Source: Niallia taxi (lineage in GTDB: Bacteria; Bacillota; Bacilli; Bacillales; Cytobacillaceae). Taken from it: 64,000 nt of DNA. Positions 46,123 to 55,882 of the stretch are shown piece after piece. Position numbers and translations under genes: made by a program. The DNA lies in the NCBI RefSeq assembly GCF_004005475.1, contig NZ_RZTZ01000016.1, positions 31,547 through 95,546 on the forward strand, written 5' to 3'. Below the pieces are notes generated by a model. It saw only the letters and a list, made by a program, of their open reading frames with translations, was not told the origin of the DNA and ran no database searches. How positions within the stretch are numbered: position 1 is the first letter of the stretch; each line of letters starts with the position of its first letter.

Positions 46123-48819
46123 TTATTCTATTCTAGCTCTTTTCCTTTTAAAAAGAAACGCACATGCACCGATAACAATCATGGCAATACCTGCCATCAA
46201 ATAATTGAAAGAGTTCGTGGCTGTATTAGGCAGTCCATGCCCTTCGCCTTTGACACTATCTTTATCACTATCATCTGTGACATTGCCCAATTCTTCATTT
46301 TCAGCTGTTTCCTCACTGCCATCTTCCCCGCTGTTGTTGTCGTCAGGCTTGTCAGTACCTGCTCCATCCTCTGGACTTGTTGTGTCATCTTCCTCAGGGT
46401 TATCTGTTTCCTCATCTAGGGCTGGTCTTACTGGCTCAGAAACTACTGGAATTGTGCCAGTGTTGTAATAATCTTTGATTGTATCCTCACTTAATGCAAC
46501 AGAGTCATATACGAGCACTTCATCCATAAGCCCTTTAAATGGAATATCCCAATAGTTTACCCCAAGTGCAAACAAGGCATTTTTGTCTGTGAAGACATTA
46601 AAGAAATCGGTGCCGCTGAATGCCTTTTCCCCATTGATATAGACATTAAGCGCCCCATTATCAACGGTAAAAGCGATATGGGACCATACATTAGCTGGTA
46701 TTTGAGTGCCTGCATCTGCATCATACCAGCCATCATTGTTCGACCAGATCATGCTGTTATTGCCGACACCATCATGGCCTTTCGGAACAAAGCTGATCCA
46801 GTTTACATCTGATTTTGCACCAAAAAATGCCGTCGTATAATTGGTCAGCTGTTCTGGATTAATCCAGAAGGATACGCTGTATTTATTACTGGAGATAAGA
46901 CCTTTCGGTAAAAGAACTCCCGATACTCCGTCAAAAATTGCCCCCTGGCCCGTTTTCCCTTCCGTATAGGAAATTGCTCCACCAGTATTAGAAATGAGAT
47001 TTCCTGTCGGCTGTCCATCTGCCTGTGTACCAGTGCTGTCTGTTAAATTGCCTTCAAAGGCATAATGAGCTGCAAGCTTACCTTTTTCCTCTGGCAAAAC
47101 TGTTATCTCAAAGGTTTTCTCTGCGACAGCTTCACCCTTTGTTATTGTTGCTGTCAATGTCACCGTTGCTGCTGCTCCATTAGTCGGCCTTATTACCTTG
47201 CCGTCATTTGTGACAACATCGAGATTAGAGGAGCTCCAGCTAATTTGTGCACCGCGTAAGCCTTCTGTTATAAGCTTCAAGTTACTGATAACTGCTGTTG
47301 TATCGCCCAATTCAAGGCCACTCTTAACTGCCTCGACAATTTCCTCATCTGTTTTGCTTTCTGCTTTGCTTCCCCAGACCGATACACCTTCACTTGATGT
47401 AGCTGTAAATGTCAGCACATTGGTTTTCGATGTTGGGTCCCACTGGCTTACAAACACGCTATTATACACCTTGCCGTCGATGGTAAGCTCTGCTTTATTA
47501 GAACCTTTTTCCTTCCATGTTCCAGATACTTCACCGCTGATAGTTCCGTCACTGTTCAAGCTAATCAGCACAGATTTTTTGATTTCTGCAGAAATATCCT
47601 TGCCATGGTTAATAAATTTATAGTCTCCTGTAATGTCTGCAGCCGCTACATCCTGCAAGCTTTCTCCGGCATACTCATATGGAGATACAACTGGCCATCC
47701 AGCTTCATTCATATACATTTTATGAACTCGGATTTCATGCTGTTCCCCTCTTTCTGGGAAACGAGTATGGAATATCAAGTATTGCTCATCTGTGCTTTCA
47801 TCATAATAAACCGAATTATGTCCTGGCGATACATAGCCTGTGCCAATGCCTGTCCCGCTTTCGCCTACCTCTCGTTTAAACAAATAGCTGCCCATCAGCT
47901 TTACACCGTATGGCTCAATCGACTTGTCGTCAAACAACGGCAATGTCGGGTCTGCCTTAACATTTGTCATATCATTGCCTGCGGCATCATAATACGGTCC
48001 ATCTGGAGTTTTCGAGCGGACAACCCTCATATTGTAGCCGCCAGTCGAATCTAACCCGCCGAATGACAAGTACATATAATAATAATCTGTTTCCTTGCTG
48101 TACTGGATATATGCACCTTCAATCCGGCTGTGGTTGCCGCCAAGCAGCTTTTTCCCGTAGCCTTGATTTGGCAGCTGCTTGCCTGTTTTCGGGTCCATTT
48201 CCAGGATGAAAATCCCGCCAGAGTACGATCCGTACACCATCCACAGCTTACCATTTTTATCGAAGAATACATCAGGATCAACGGCATTTGGATGCTTTGT
48301 TGCATCATAAATGGTGCCGTCCTCACTCTCTTCATCCCACATGCCTGATTTCAAGATAATACCTTGATCCTTATATGGTCCGTCAACACTATCTGAAACA
48401 GCAACACCAAGTGCTGATCGTGGGGAATCTCCTTTACAGGCATTATAGTACATATAATATTTTCCATCCTCGAGCTGGATAACATCTGCTGCCCACAGTG
48501 TATCAGACTCTGCCCAATCAAATGTTTCCTTCAACTCCTCGAGAACATTTTCAAATAGCTGATTGTCTGCAGACACGCTTGAGGAGATTTGCTCCCATTG
48601 CATGAAATCCTTTGTTTTTGCGGCAGCAAGATGCGAACCAAAAACATAGAACTGGCCATCTGCCTCAATTACAGACGGGTCATGGACAGAAGCCCTTTTA
48701 TAGACCGGGTCTGCTGCTGCCTTGACTACTGTTGTATCATTACTCAAAAGATACTGCGGAATTACAAGAACAACTGCTAAGAAAAACATCAATAAACGTT
48801 GAGATACATTCCTTTTCAT
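46123..48819 (-). CDS. Cell-wall-anchored GH43 endo-arabinanase (LPXTG protein)
   Basis: About 898 residues from ATG 48819 (GGGAGG upstream). Signal peptide (1 to about 35); GH43 five-blade propeller with catalytic-type motifs HDPSV (Asp 47), VDPDVFFD and RIEGAYI (Glu); a beta-rich C-terminal arabinanase domain (GTWKEKGSN, VFVSQWD); an atrophied Ig-like domain (ISWSSSNLDVV); a LamG/concanavalin-like domain (HYAFEGNLTDSTG, SFWINPEQL, GLMDEVLVYD); an acidic Glu/Asp-rich spacer; then LPNTA, a membrane span and RKRARIE, a sortase signal. Degrades plant arabinan at the cell surface. Family GH43 is clear, exact bond less so. Confidence 0.9.
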   Translation of the reverse strand: MKRNVSQRLLMFFLAVVLVIPQYLLSNDTTVVKAAADPVYKRASVHDPSVIEADGQFYVFGSHLAAAKTKDFMQWEQISSSVSADNQLFENVLEELKETFDWAESDTLWAADVIQLEDGKYYMYYNACKGDSPRSALGVAVSDSVDGPYKDQGIILKSGMWDEESEDGTIYDATKHPNAVDPDVFFDKNGKLWMVYGSYSGGIFILEMDPKTGKQLPNQGYGKKLLGGNHSRIEGAYIQYSKETDYYYMYLSFGGLDSTGGYNMRVVRSKTPDGPYYDAAGNDMTNVKADPTLPLFDDKSIEPYGVKLMGSYLFKREVGESGTGIGTGYVSPGHNSVYYDESTDEQYLIFHTRFPERGEQHEIRVHKMYMNEAGWPVVSPYEYAGESLQDVAAADITGDYKFINHGKDISAEIKKSVLISLNSDGTISGEVSGTWKEKGSNKAELTIDGKVYNSVFVSQWDPTSKTNVLTFTATSSEGVSVWGSKAESKTDEEIVEAVKSGLELGDTTAVISNLKLITEGLRGAQISWSSSNLDVVTNDGKVIRPTNGAAATVTLTATITKGEAVAEKTFEITVLPEEKGKLAAHYAFEGNLTDSTGTQADGQPTGNLISNTGGAISYTEGKTGQGAIFDGVSGVLLPKGLISSNKYSVSFWINPEQLTNYTTAFFGAKSDVNWISFVPKGHDGVGNNSMIWSNNDGWYDADAGTQIPANVWSHIAFTVDNGALNVYINGEKAFSGTDFFNVFTDKNALFALGVNYWDIPFKGLMDEVLVYDSVALSEDTIKDYYNTGTIPVVSEPVRPALDEETDNPEEDDTTSPEDGAGTDKPDDNNSGEDGSEETAENEELGNVTDDSDKDSVKGEGHGLPNTATNSFNYLMAGIAMIVIGACAFLFKRKRARIE

Positions 48820-48977
48820 TGCGCCATTCCTCCCTGCCGTGTCAGCTTTACGAAAGCAGCATATACCTGTTCCTTGTACACAAGGCATAAATATATATCC
48901 ATGCTCCTGTCCATACAGCCAAAACGGTTCTCTATTTGTTGGCTACGAAAGCACATCCCCTCTTGTCCTACCAACTA

Positions 48978-48991
48978 TGTAAACACTTTCA
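48978..48991. promoter_or_regulatory. cre site upstream of the arabinanase gene
   Basis: TGTAAACACTTTCA matches the CcpA consensus TGWAANCGNTTNCA at 13 of 14 positions. About 160 bp before the ATG. Extracellular arabinanases of Bacillus are catabolite repressed. Confidence 0.6.
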
Positions 48992-49012
48992 TAACTTTGA
49001 TTATCGTATTAC

Positions 49013-49028
49013 ACATATACGTACATGT
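49013..49028. promoter_or_regulatory. AraR-like operator candidate
   Basis: ACATATACGTACATGT is a near-perfect palindrome with the core TACGTACA, 11 of 16 matches to the B. subtilis AraR consensus ATTTGTACGTACAAAT. Fits an arabinan-degrading gene. No araR gene is in the window. Confidence 0.4.
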
Positions 49029-49190
49029 CAATATACATAAATTAATTGTATGCACATATTCATAAAAATTAACATGTCACATATACGAATGAATTTTCTG
49101 TAAATAGAACTTTCTTTCATATCACCATTCACTAAATAGACAAAAATACCTTTAAGATGTAAAATTACACAAAAAAAGGAGTGATGTCAC

Positions 49191-49526
49191 ATGATAAAAA
49201 AATCAATATGGATTTTCACTATGCTGTTGGCAATCGGTGGTATTTCCGTTTATACATATGGAGAATGGCATGGATTTACTTGGATGGAAAAGAAATCAAA
49301 GCAGGAAGTATTACAATATTTGAAGGATACGGGAGAAAAGGAAGAGGAAATGAAAAGCATAATGCCTTCGTATGACAATAAATCGGGCCATTATTATGTC
49401 ACCGTTGTATTCAAGGATGAACAGGGATTACGTTATGAGTTCATCTATAGAAACAAAAAAACTGTCTTTATTGGCAGATATGATGACGGCAACAACACAT
49501 ACGACAAAGGCAAGCATCTTCAATAA
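49191..49526 (+). CDS. DUF3139 family membrane-anchored protein
   Basis: 111 residues. N-terminal membrane anchor (about 5-24), then a DUF3139-like domain with TWMEKKSKQEVLQYLKDTG and YYVTVVFKDEQGLRYEFIY. Function unknown; many Bacillus carry several copies. AAAGGAG precedes the ATG. Confidence 0.8.
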   Translation: MIKKSIWIFTMLLAIGGISVYTYGEWHGFTWMEKKSKQEVLQYLKDTGEKEEEMKSIMPSYDNKSGHYYVTVVFKDEQGLRYEFIYRNKKTVFIGRYDDGNNTYDKGKHLQ

Positions 49527-49529
49527 AAA

Positions 49530-49555
49530 GAACAGCTCAAACCCTTGAGCTGTTC
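49530..49555. terminator. Terminator between DUF3139 and DUF1385 genes
   Basis: 11-bp stem (49530-49540 with 49545-49555); T-run only on the minus transcript side, so mainly for the DUF1385 gene. Confidence 0.8.
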
Positions 49556-49561
49556 TACTCC

Positions 49562-50374
49562 TTATTTAGCAGGATGAAATGTCACACTTGCGGACTTTTT
49601 TGCAGCTGTCTCCTTGTCAATGCTTTCCTGAAGGGCAGCCATTTTCTTTAGCGACCGGATAGCTGTTTCAAGATGCTCTGCTGCAGGTCTTGCTGTAAAT
49701 AAAAGATATTGTAAACCGTAGCCAATATAATAAATCGGGGTCAGAACCTTTTTAACATGCTTATTACGGATAATGTACAGCTCGTAAGCAAGGGACAGAA
49801 CTACGAAAAGGACCACAATTCCATCTATTTGAGTCGAATACGGAATAAGCCAAACAATTAAACTGATAAGGCTAATAAAAATCACCAGATTTAAGTGGCA
49901 GGCTTCACTTATACGGGACTGACTTTTTACATTTTCTAGTGTAAGCTCCTCGTTTTTATTAAAGCAATTGGCAGCCATATGTTCTGCTGCGTGGTATTTA
50001 CCGAGCGGTGTGAGCTTGAAGATCATTAAGTATAAGATGATAAATATGATAACAGCTATTTCGATCTCCGCTGCACTGAAATTTCCTATCGACCAGCTTC
50101 CTTTGGACATGACAAAAAGAAATAAAAATCCAAAAACAAACAGTGATATAAAGGACTTCCATGTATCAAGGAATGTTCGGATAAAAAACCACATGCCTCT
50201 TACAATGGGAACTTTCTGCAAATACTTGTCGATATCAAAGTCATCGACTTCTTCCTCTTTCGCTTTAATTTGGTGTGTCGTCTTGATTTCGCCATTTTTA
50301 CGGACTGAGATTACTTTGACATCATCAGACTGAAACTTTACGCCATTGATTAGCGCTTTTCCTCCATACTTCAT
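49562..50374 (-). CDS. DUF1385 family membrane protein (YqhQ-like)
   Basis: 270 residues. Opens with YGGKALINGVKFQS, the DUF1385 signature (GG-x-A-x-x-x-G-V), continues with VPIVRGMWFFI, and has four membrane spans plus the conserved KYHAAEHMAANC. Some relatives are called metal-dependent or YqhQ; function unknown. GGAGA before the ATG. Confidence 0.82.
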   Translation of the reverse strand: MKYGGKALINGVKFQSDDVKVISVRKNGEIKTTHQIKAKEEEVDDFDIDKYLQKVPIVRGMWFFIRTFLDTWKSFISLFVFGFLFLFVMSKGSWSIGNFSAAEIEIAVIIFIILYLMIFKLTPLGKYHAAEHMAANCFNKNEELTLENVKSQSRISEACHLNLVIFISLISLIVWLIPYSTQIDGIVVLFVVLSLAYELYIIRNKHVKKVLTPIYYIGYGLQYLLFTARPAAEHLETAIRSLKKMAALQESIDKETAAKKSASVTFHPAK

Positions 50375-50512
50375 AAAGGGTCTCCATTTTTCACAAGATT
50401 TTTTTCACTTCATTTATATAATATATTCCCAAATTGCACAATAAATGTGCTGCAATCATATGTTTGTATCCTAATTTATAGACGTATAGGCATACATATT
50501 GGTTTCATGGAT

Positions 50513-51373
50513 TTATTCAATGCTGCGCCATAAGTAAAGGGAAGCATAGCTTAAGTAGGGCTCCCAAGCTGGGATTAAATGCTCCATCTCTTCTTTTGTC
50601 GGCTTTGCATCAAGTCCAAGCAGTTTCTTTAATGCATTTTGGATGCCGATATCTGCAATCGGGAATAAATTCTGCCGTCCAAGTCCGAATAAAAGCACAT
50701 TCTGAATCGTCCATTGGCCAATTCCTCTGTAGACGATTAATTCCTTCATAATCTCTTCATCTGTTCTATCATAAAGGCTCTCTAAGCTAAGCCTGCCTTC
50801 AGCAATTTCCTTCGATATATCAATAATATATTCTGCTTTTCTTGTGCTGAATTGCAGCTCTCTCAATTCCTCTACTGTTAGTGCTGCAACACGATCAGGA
50901 CTCGGGTAAAACCATGCCCCGTTAACTTCTGTTCCGTATGCTTTCACAAATCTTTCTGTTAAGGTATACGCAAATTTAATATTAAGCTGCTGATGGATGA
51001 TGCATTTTACGAGACAATTATATGGATGAAAATCGAGCACAAGTGGTGTTCCGAAATGACTGTTAAAGAGCTCCTTCAATTCTGTCCCTTGAAAATGCTC
51101 ATGAACATCAATAAGTGAGCTTTCCCACTGAAAAATCCTTGTAAGCTCTCGAATAACTCCCTCTTCATGCTTTATTGGTATTCCTTCTAGCTGGAAGACT
51201 GGTCCTTCCGTTGTACCAATTGCTTTCACCTTGGCAACAATTTTTTCATTTCCTAAACCAATAGGCACCTTTACGGATCTTTCTGTGGCATCTACTTGAT
51301 GTAATGGGTCTAACGCTAAGCGGCTTAACACAAGATCAAAATTATATGGACCTGAAACCGGGACAATACGCAA
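50513..51373 (-). CDS. alkA: DNA-3-methyladenine glycosylase II (AlkA)
   Basis: About 286-289 residues. N-terminal AlkA domain, then HhH-GPD repair domain with helix-hairpin-helix YRGIGQWTIQNVLL and catalytic Asp in FPIADIGIQ. Removes alkylated purines. An in-frame GTG at 51382 exists, but AGGTGA lies 5 bp before the TTG at 51373, which is preferred. A homologue lies near pdaA in B. subtilis. Confidence 0.87.
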   Translation of the reverse strand: MRIVPVSGPYNFDLVLSRLALDPLHQVDATERSVKVPIGLGNEKIVAKVKAIGTTEGPVFQLEGIPIKHEEGVIRELTRIFQWESSLIDVHEHFQGTELKELFNSHFGTPLVLDFHPYNCLVKCIIHQQLNIKFAYTLTERFVKAYGTEVNGAWFYPSPDRVAALTVEELRELQFSTRKAEYIIDISKEIAEGRLSLESLYDRTDEEIMKELIVYRGIGQWTIQNVLLFGLGRQNLFPIADIGIQNALKKLLGLDAKPTKEEMEHLIPAWEPYLSYASLYLWRSIE

Positions 51374-51458
51374 TAGAATCACCTGTTCTGTTTTCCACTA
51401 TTATAGCATGGATATATGTGGAAGTTCTATGAAACACCCTATACTTTTACAAAAAGAA

Positions 51459-51486
51459 AACAAGCCCACAGCAAAATGGGCTTGTT
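51459..51486 (-). terminator. Terminator of pdaA
   Basis: Ten-bp stem AACAAGCCCA / TGGGCTTGTT (51459-51468 with 51477-51486) with a U-rich continuation on the minus strand. Confidence 0.88.
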
Positions 51487-51489
51487 AGT

Positions 51490-52269
51490 TTATTTCTTCT
51501 GCTTTGCCATAAAATCATCAAGGCTTTTGAATGTATAGCCTCTTTTCTTCAAGTCTTTGATTGATTGCTCAAGGGCATCTGCATTATCTTTAGACACAGT
51601 ATGAAGGAGCATAATGCAGCCTGGATGGGCCTGCTTCATGATATTATCATAGCTGTATTGCCAGCCTCTTTGCTGATCTGTTTTCCAATCGACAAACGCA
51701 AGTGACCAAAACACCTGTGTATATCCCAGCTCCTTGCCGAGCATCAATGTCCGCTCACTGAAAATACCGCGGGGCGGCCGTAAGTATTTCATGCCTTTTT
51801 TTCCAGTTATCGCTTCTGTTTCTTTCGCAACCTTCTCTAGCTCTTCCTTCAGTCTTTGATCAGAAACTTGTGTAAAGTCTGGGTGATGATAGGAATGATT
51901 TCCAATTATATGACCTTCGTCAGCCATTCGTTTCACTAAATCTGTGGCACTTTGCAAATAATGTCCTGTCACAAAAAAAGTGGCCGGAACCTTTTCTTTT
52001 TTCAGTACATCAAGGATTTTTCCTGTATAGCCATTTTCATAACCATTATCAAATGTCAGGTACAAGACCTTTTCATCAGGACTGTCCTTATAATATGCTC
52101 CATATTTTCCTAATAGCTCATCAAGCGGCTGCCCTGCTTCTGCCGGCTGCTCATTGCTTGATTTTTTGAAGCCCCAATGCTGTGGCTGGTTGGAAACGTT
52201 CGCCAATACTGGATGCTGAATGAGCAGAAACATAACGAAAAAGGCCGAAATTAATTTATACTGCTTCAC
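51490..52269 (-). CDS. pdaA: Polysaccharide deacetylase PdaA (cortex delta-lactam synthesis)
   Basis: 259 residues from GTG at 52269 (AAGGAGG 7 bp upstream). Signal peptide (about 1-24), then a NodB deacetylase domain with TFDNGYENGYT (the PdaA version of the metal motif, Asp), HSYHHPDF (His pair) and LRPPRGIFS. Needed for muramic-delta-lactam in spore cortex and germination. Supports a spore-forming host. Confidence 0.9.
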   Translation of the reverse strand: MKQYKLISAFFVMFLLIQHPVLANVSNQPQHWGFKKSSNEQPAEAGQPLDELLGKYGAYYKDSPDEKVLYLTFDNGYENGYTGKILDVLKKEKVPATFFVTGHYLQSATDLVKRMADEGHIIGNHSYHHPDFTQVSDQRLKEELEKVAKETEAITGKKGMKYLRPPRGIFSERTLMLGKELGYTQVFWSLAFVDWKTDQQRGWQYSYDNIMKQAHPGCIMLLHTVSKDNADALEQSIKDLKKRGYTFKSLDDFMAKQKK

Positions 52270-52344
52270 CTTTCTCCCTCCTTTTAACAAATCTAAACTT
52301 ATTATTTGTTAGAAGCAGGGAAAAATGATTGGTAAATTAAACAA

Positions 52345-53874
52345 TCATTTATAAACAGGTTCTTTAAACTGAGTGAGCTTTTCTAGTGATGATTTTTCAA
52401 TATCCTCATGCAGGGAATTGCCATGAGAATCCATAGTCACAACGGCACGGAAGCCTTCCACCTGCAAATGCCACATTGCTTCTGGGATACCAAATTGCAT
52501 AAGGTCCACTCCTTTAACTGCCTTTATGCAATCAGCATAATACTGGGCTGCACCGCCAATTGCATTTAAGTAGACACCGCCATGCTCTGCTAAAGCATTT
52601 AAGGTTTTGGTTCCCATCCCGCCTTTACCCATGACAGCGCGGATGCCGAATTTCTTCATAATATCCCCTTGATATGGCTCCTCACGAATGCTCGTTGTTG
52701 GTCCTGCCGCTTTCACATGCCATATGTCTTCATCATCTTTAAGCATTACTGGCCCGCAATGGTAGATAACTTGTCCATTTAAATCAACAGGAGAATCGTT
52801 TGTGCTTAAGTATTTATGAATAGCATCTCTGCCGGTATACATCATTCCGCTGATTTCAACAACATCACCGACCTTCAGCCGACGAATTTCCTCCTCAGAG
52901 ATTGGTGCATGAAGCGTAATGACTGTATCCTCTTCAGCTGAATTTACTTTGCCGGCGAAGGTGATTTTCTCTCCATCCTGGTACTTCCATGCAATAATGC
53001 TGCCTGTATTCGCATCAAGCTTTATTCCTAATCTGCGAAATGCCCAGCAATTATATGCAACAGATACGAAAAAGCTTGCAGGAATGCGATTCATCACCCC
53101 AATTTTGCAGCCAAGCAAAGTCGTTTCACCGCCAAACCCCATTGTACCGATTCCAAGCTTATTTGCATTTTCCATGATATATGCTTCCAGCTCTGCAAGC
53201 TCCGCATTTTCATTAACATCGTCAACAGTCCGGAAAAGCTGTTCCTTTGCTAAATCATATCCGCTTGAACGGTCTCCGCCTATTCCCACACCAATAAAGC
53301 CGGCACTGCAGCCTTGTCCTTGTGCTTGATAAACAGAGTGGAGAATACATTTGCGAATGCCATCCAAGTCCCTGCCAGCTCTTCCTAGCCCATCAAGCTC
53401 ACAAGGCAAACTGTATTGAATATTTTTGTTTTCACAACCGCCGCCTTTTAAGATTAATCCTATATCTATGTAATCCTTTTCCCACTGCTCAAATTTAATG
53501 ACAGGTGTTCCTGCTCCTAAATTATTGCCACTGTTTACTCCATGAAGCGAATCTACAGAATTAGGACGAAGCTTGCCTTTTTGTGTTGCCAATTCTATGC
53601 ATTCATGAATTACTGCCTTTATTTCCAGTTGGTTTGTGCCAACAGGTGTCTTAATTTTAAATGTTGGAAGCCCTGTATCCTGACAAATTGGTGACACTTC
53701 CATATCGGCCATCCCGATGTTCTCTTGAATTGTTTCAAGGCTCATCGCCGACCTCGTTCCAGCACTTTCCCTTTGCGCTGCTGATTTGATGGCGCGGCGG
53801 ACATCCTTCGGCAGATTTGTAGATGTTTCTTCAATCAATTGATATATGCTTGTCCTTAAAGCTTCGATATTCAT
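52345..53874 (-). CDS. fumA: Class I fumarate hydratase (4Fe-4S)
   Basis: 509 residues. N-terminal fumarase alpha-like domain (PICQDTGLPTF, GGGCENKN and the third cysteine in YNCWAFRRL or CKIG region) and C-terminal beta-like domain with AAGPTTSIREEPYQ and GKGGM. Interconverts fumarate and malate in the TCA cycle; oxygen-sensitive Fe-S type, distinct from FumC. GAGGGGG precedes the ATG. The family also includes tartrate dehydratase. Confidence 0.9.
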   Translation of the reverse strand: MNIEALRTSIYQLIEETSTNLPKDVRRAIKSAAQRESAGTRSAMSLETIQENIGMADMEVSPICQDTGLPTFKIKTPVGTNQLEIKAVIHECIELATQKGKLRPNSVDSLHGVNSGNNLGAGTPVIKFEQWEKDYIDIGLILKGGGCENKNIQYSLPCELDGLGRAGRDLDGIRKCILHSVYQAQGQGCSAGFIGVGIGGDRSSGYDLAKEQLFRTVDDVNENAELAELEAYIMENANKLGIGTMGFGGETTLLGCKIGVMNRIPASFFVSVAYNCWAFRRLGIKLDANTGSIIAWKYQDGEKITFAGKVNSAEEDTVITLHAPISEEEIRRLKVGDVVEISGMMYTGRDAIHKYLSTNDSPVDLNGQVIYHCGPVMLKDDEDIWHVKAAGPTTSIREEPYQGDIMKKFGIRAVMGKGGMGTKTLNALAEHGGVYLNAIGGAAQYYADCIKAVKGVDLMQFGIPEAMWHLQVEGFRAVVTMDSHGNSLHEDIEKSSLEKLTQFKEPVYK

Positions 53875-53984
53875 TTATTTTTCCCCCTCAACCCTTTTTA
53901 AAGCATGTCTACCTTCTAAATTATACTCTTACTCATAAGTCTGCAACAGTAATTTGTAATCGTTTTCATAATTACAAAGTAAAA

Positions 53985-54003
53985 AAGCCCCTTAACGGAG
54001 CTT
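53985..54003 (-). terminator. Terminator of the SE1561 gene
   Basis: Seven-bp stem (53985-53991 with 53997-54003, one G-U) then TTTTTT on the minus strand. Confidence 0.8.
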
Positions 54004-54008
54004 TCTCA

Positions 54009-54197
54009 TTATTCGTCTCTATGTTTAAATTCATTACATTTCGATTCAATATCATCGATCATCTCAATCAAGCGGTCGATATCCTCAAGCTCCGCCTCTT
54101 CCGGATCAATAGCATCCAACACATCAAGAAACATATTTAATCTCGTTTTCAAAAAATCTACTTGTTCATTTTTGTTTGTAATAGAAGTGCCCAACAA
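54009..54197 (-). CDS. SE1561 family protein (small acidic helical)
   Basis: 62 residues; the pattern KNEQVDFLKTRLNMFLDVLDAIDPEE with LEDIDRLIEMIDDIE fits the SE1561 family of Firmicutes small proteins, of unknown function. GGAGAG precedes the ATG. Own terminator. Confidence 0.78.
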   Translation of the reverse strand: MLGTSITNKNEQVDFLKTRLNMFLDVLDAIDPEEAELEDIDRLIEMIDDIESKCNEFKHRDE

Positions 54198-54331
54198 AAA
54201 TCTCTCCTTTCACTTTCCTATCCATCGTACCGAAAATATCAGCTTCCGGCAATCTTTTTCCTTCTATACATATGTTTGCACAATAACACTTTTTTTACAC
54301 CTGTCACCATTCTTGTTCCGAAAAAAAAAGA

Positions 54332-54354
54332 TCACCTACAGGTAATATAGGTGA
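54332..54354 (-). terminator. Terminator of the YtxH-like gene
   Basis: Seven-bp stem TCACCTA / TAGGTGA (54332-54338 with 54348-54354), followed on the minus strand by TC and nine T (A-run 54321-54329). Confidence 0.85.
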
Positions 54355-54408
54355 CGAGATCGATTTTTTTTATGTTACACTATACTATACGTGCGTTTCG
54401 CATCATAA

Positions 54409-54900
54409 TTATAAGGTAGCCTTTTCCCTTACTACTAGGGAGTGGTCTTGTGCAACTACAGGGAGAAGCTCTGAATCATCGGATGAGTTAGTGTTCATTC
54501 CAATCTGGGACTTTGTCTCCTGTAATTTATGTTGGATAGACTGATATTGGCGCTTTGATTGAAAGTAAAGCTGCTTGAAATCTCCTGCTATTTCCTTTAA
54601 ATCCTGTGTTCTTGCATTGATTGTGTTTTGAATATGCTGAAACATCGTTTGGCTGTCATTCATAACCTCTCGCATTGTATCACTTAAATAATGCAATTTT
54701 TCACTAGTATCTTGCTTTACTTGAGCAGGATTTTCTCTTAGCTCATGTACTAGCTGGTTGGTAGAATCCTTCCACTGCTGCACTTTCACCTTAGCATTTG
54801 TCCTTGTTGTACGATCCATGAGGGATAATGTTGTCCCGATGACACCGCCGATGACAATTCCAGCCAATAGTTTACTGTTTCCCTTGTTTTCATTAGACAT
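54409..54900 (-). CDS. YtxH-like membrane-anchored protein
   Basis: 163 residues. One N-terminal span with glycines (AGIVIGGVIGTTLSL, about 13-27) and a long coiled-coil-prone helical region, as in YtxH/GvpT-like general-stress proteins. GGGAGATG precedes the ATG. Divergent from yfkAB. Confidence 0.7.
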   Translation of the reverse strand: MSNENKGNSKLLAGIVIGGVIGTTLSLMDRTTRTNAKVKVQQWKDSTNQLVHELRENPAQVKQDTSEKLHYLSDTMREVMNDSQTMFQHIQNTINARTQDLKEIAGDFKQLYFQSKRQYQSIQHKLQETKSQIGMNTNSSDDSELLPVVAQDHSLVVREKATL

Positions 54901-55004
54901 CAGATCATCTCCCTTGTTTATATCAATACTTGTCTATTTCCCATATGATTGGAGATTTAAACAAGCAGATGCTTAATACGCAACTTTTTCAAAGGAGTAA
55001 TATC

Positions 55005-55676
55005 ATGATTTCTCAAAAAAATCCGATTGTAAATCCTAAGAACGACCCTTGGGAAGCTTATATGGATATAACCCAGCATGGAGGGATGACCCTCTCCAAT
55101 ATAGAATTTACAACCACAACATTATGTAATATGCGCTGTGAGCATTGTGCAGTCGGCTACACCCTTCAGCCGAAGGACCCGAACGCCTTGCCAATTGATT
55201 TGTTGCTGAAAAGACTTGATGAAATACCTCATCTTCGCTCTATGAGCATTACAGGCGGTGAGCCGATGATGAGCCGCAGGTCTGTGGAAAACTATGTTGT
55301 TCCATTATTTAAATACGCCCACAGCAGAGGCGTTAAAACACAAATAAACTCTAACTTGACTCTTGATCTTGGCCGCTATGAGCCGATTATTCCTTATTTG
55401 GATGTTCTTCATATCTCCCATAACTGGGGCACAGAAGAAGAGTTTGCAGAAAGAGGCTTTGCGATGATGGCAAGAAAGCCGTCATATGAGCATAGAGGCA
55501 AGCTTTTCCAAAACATCATCACAAATAGCCGGGCATTGGTCGAGGCTGGTGTTGTCGTATCAGCGGAAACGATGCTGAACAAGCAAACACTGCCTTACTT
55601 AGAGCATATTCACCGCCAAATTGTTGACGAAATGAAATGTCAGCGCCATGAGATTCATCCTATGTATCCAAGTTAA
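55005..55676 (+). pseudogene. yfkAB: Truncated radical SAM protein YfkAB, interrupted by a mobile element
   Basis: 223 residues remain from ATG 55005 (AAAGGAG upstream). The radical-SAM cluster CNMRCEHC (C41, C45, C48) and GGEPMMS are present. The protein ends at HEIHPMYPS followed at once by TAA, whereas family members continue for roughly 140-150 residues. DNA composition changes sharply right there (CpG disappears). So the gene was split by insertion, and its 3' part may lie beyond 64000. Function of YfkAB is unknown. Confidence 0.8.
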
Positions 55677-55720
55677 CAAATCTTATGTCATTAGATAAAC
55701 AAAAAAATATCCTCAAACCA

Positions 55721-55882
55721 TTATAGGCTCAAGGCTTTTCTAATCAGCTTATCTACATTAAGTTTTCCTATCTCTGATATAATAACTCCCTTAGCAGTAA
55801 CTGAAATATTATCAGGCTGTGGCTCTCCTAACATCTCAGCTATCTTAGAATAAGGCTTTTTAAGCTCTGCTGTCTTTCCCAT
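55721..55882 (-). CDS. Small element protein, unknown (53 aa)
   Basis: Found by eye. ATG at 55882 after GGGAGAGG; stop TAA. A short mixed alpha/beta-looking protein (GKTAELKKPYSKIAEMLG then VTAKGVIISEIG) with no known motif. All of its arginines and its neighbours avoid CpG codons. Leftmost gene of the element. Confidence 0.6.
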   Translation of the reverse strand: MGKTAELKKPYSKIAEMLGEPQPDNISVTAKGVIISEIGKLNVDKLIRKALSL

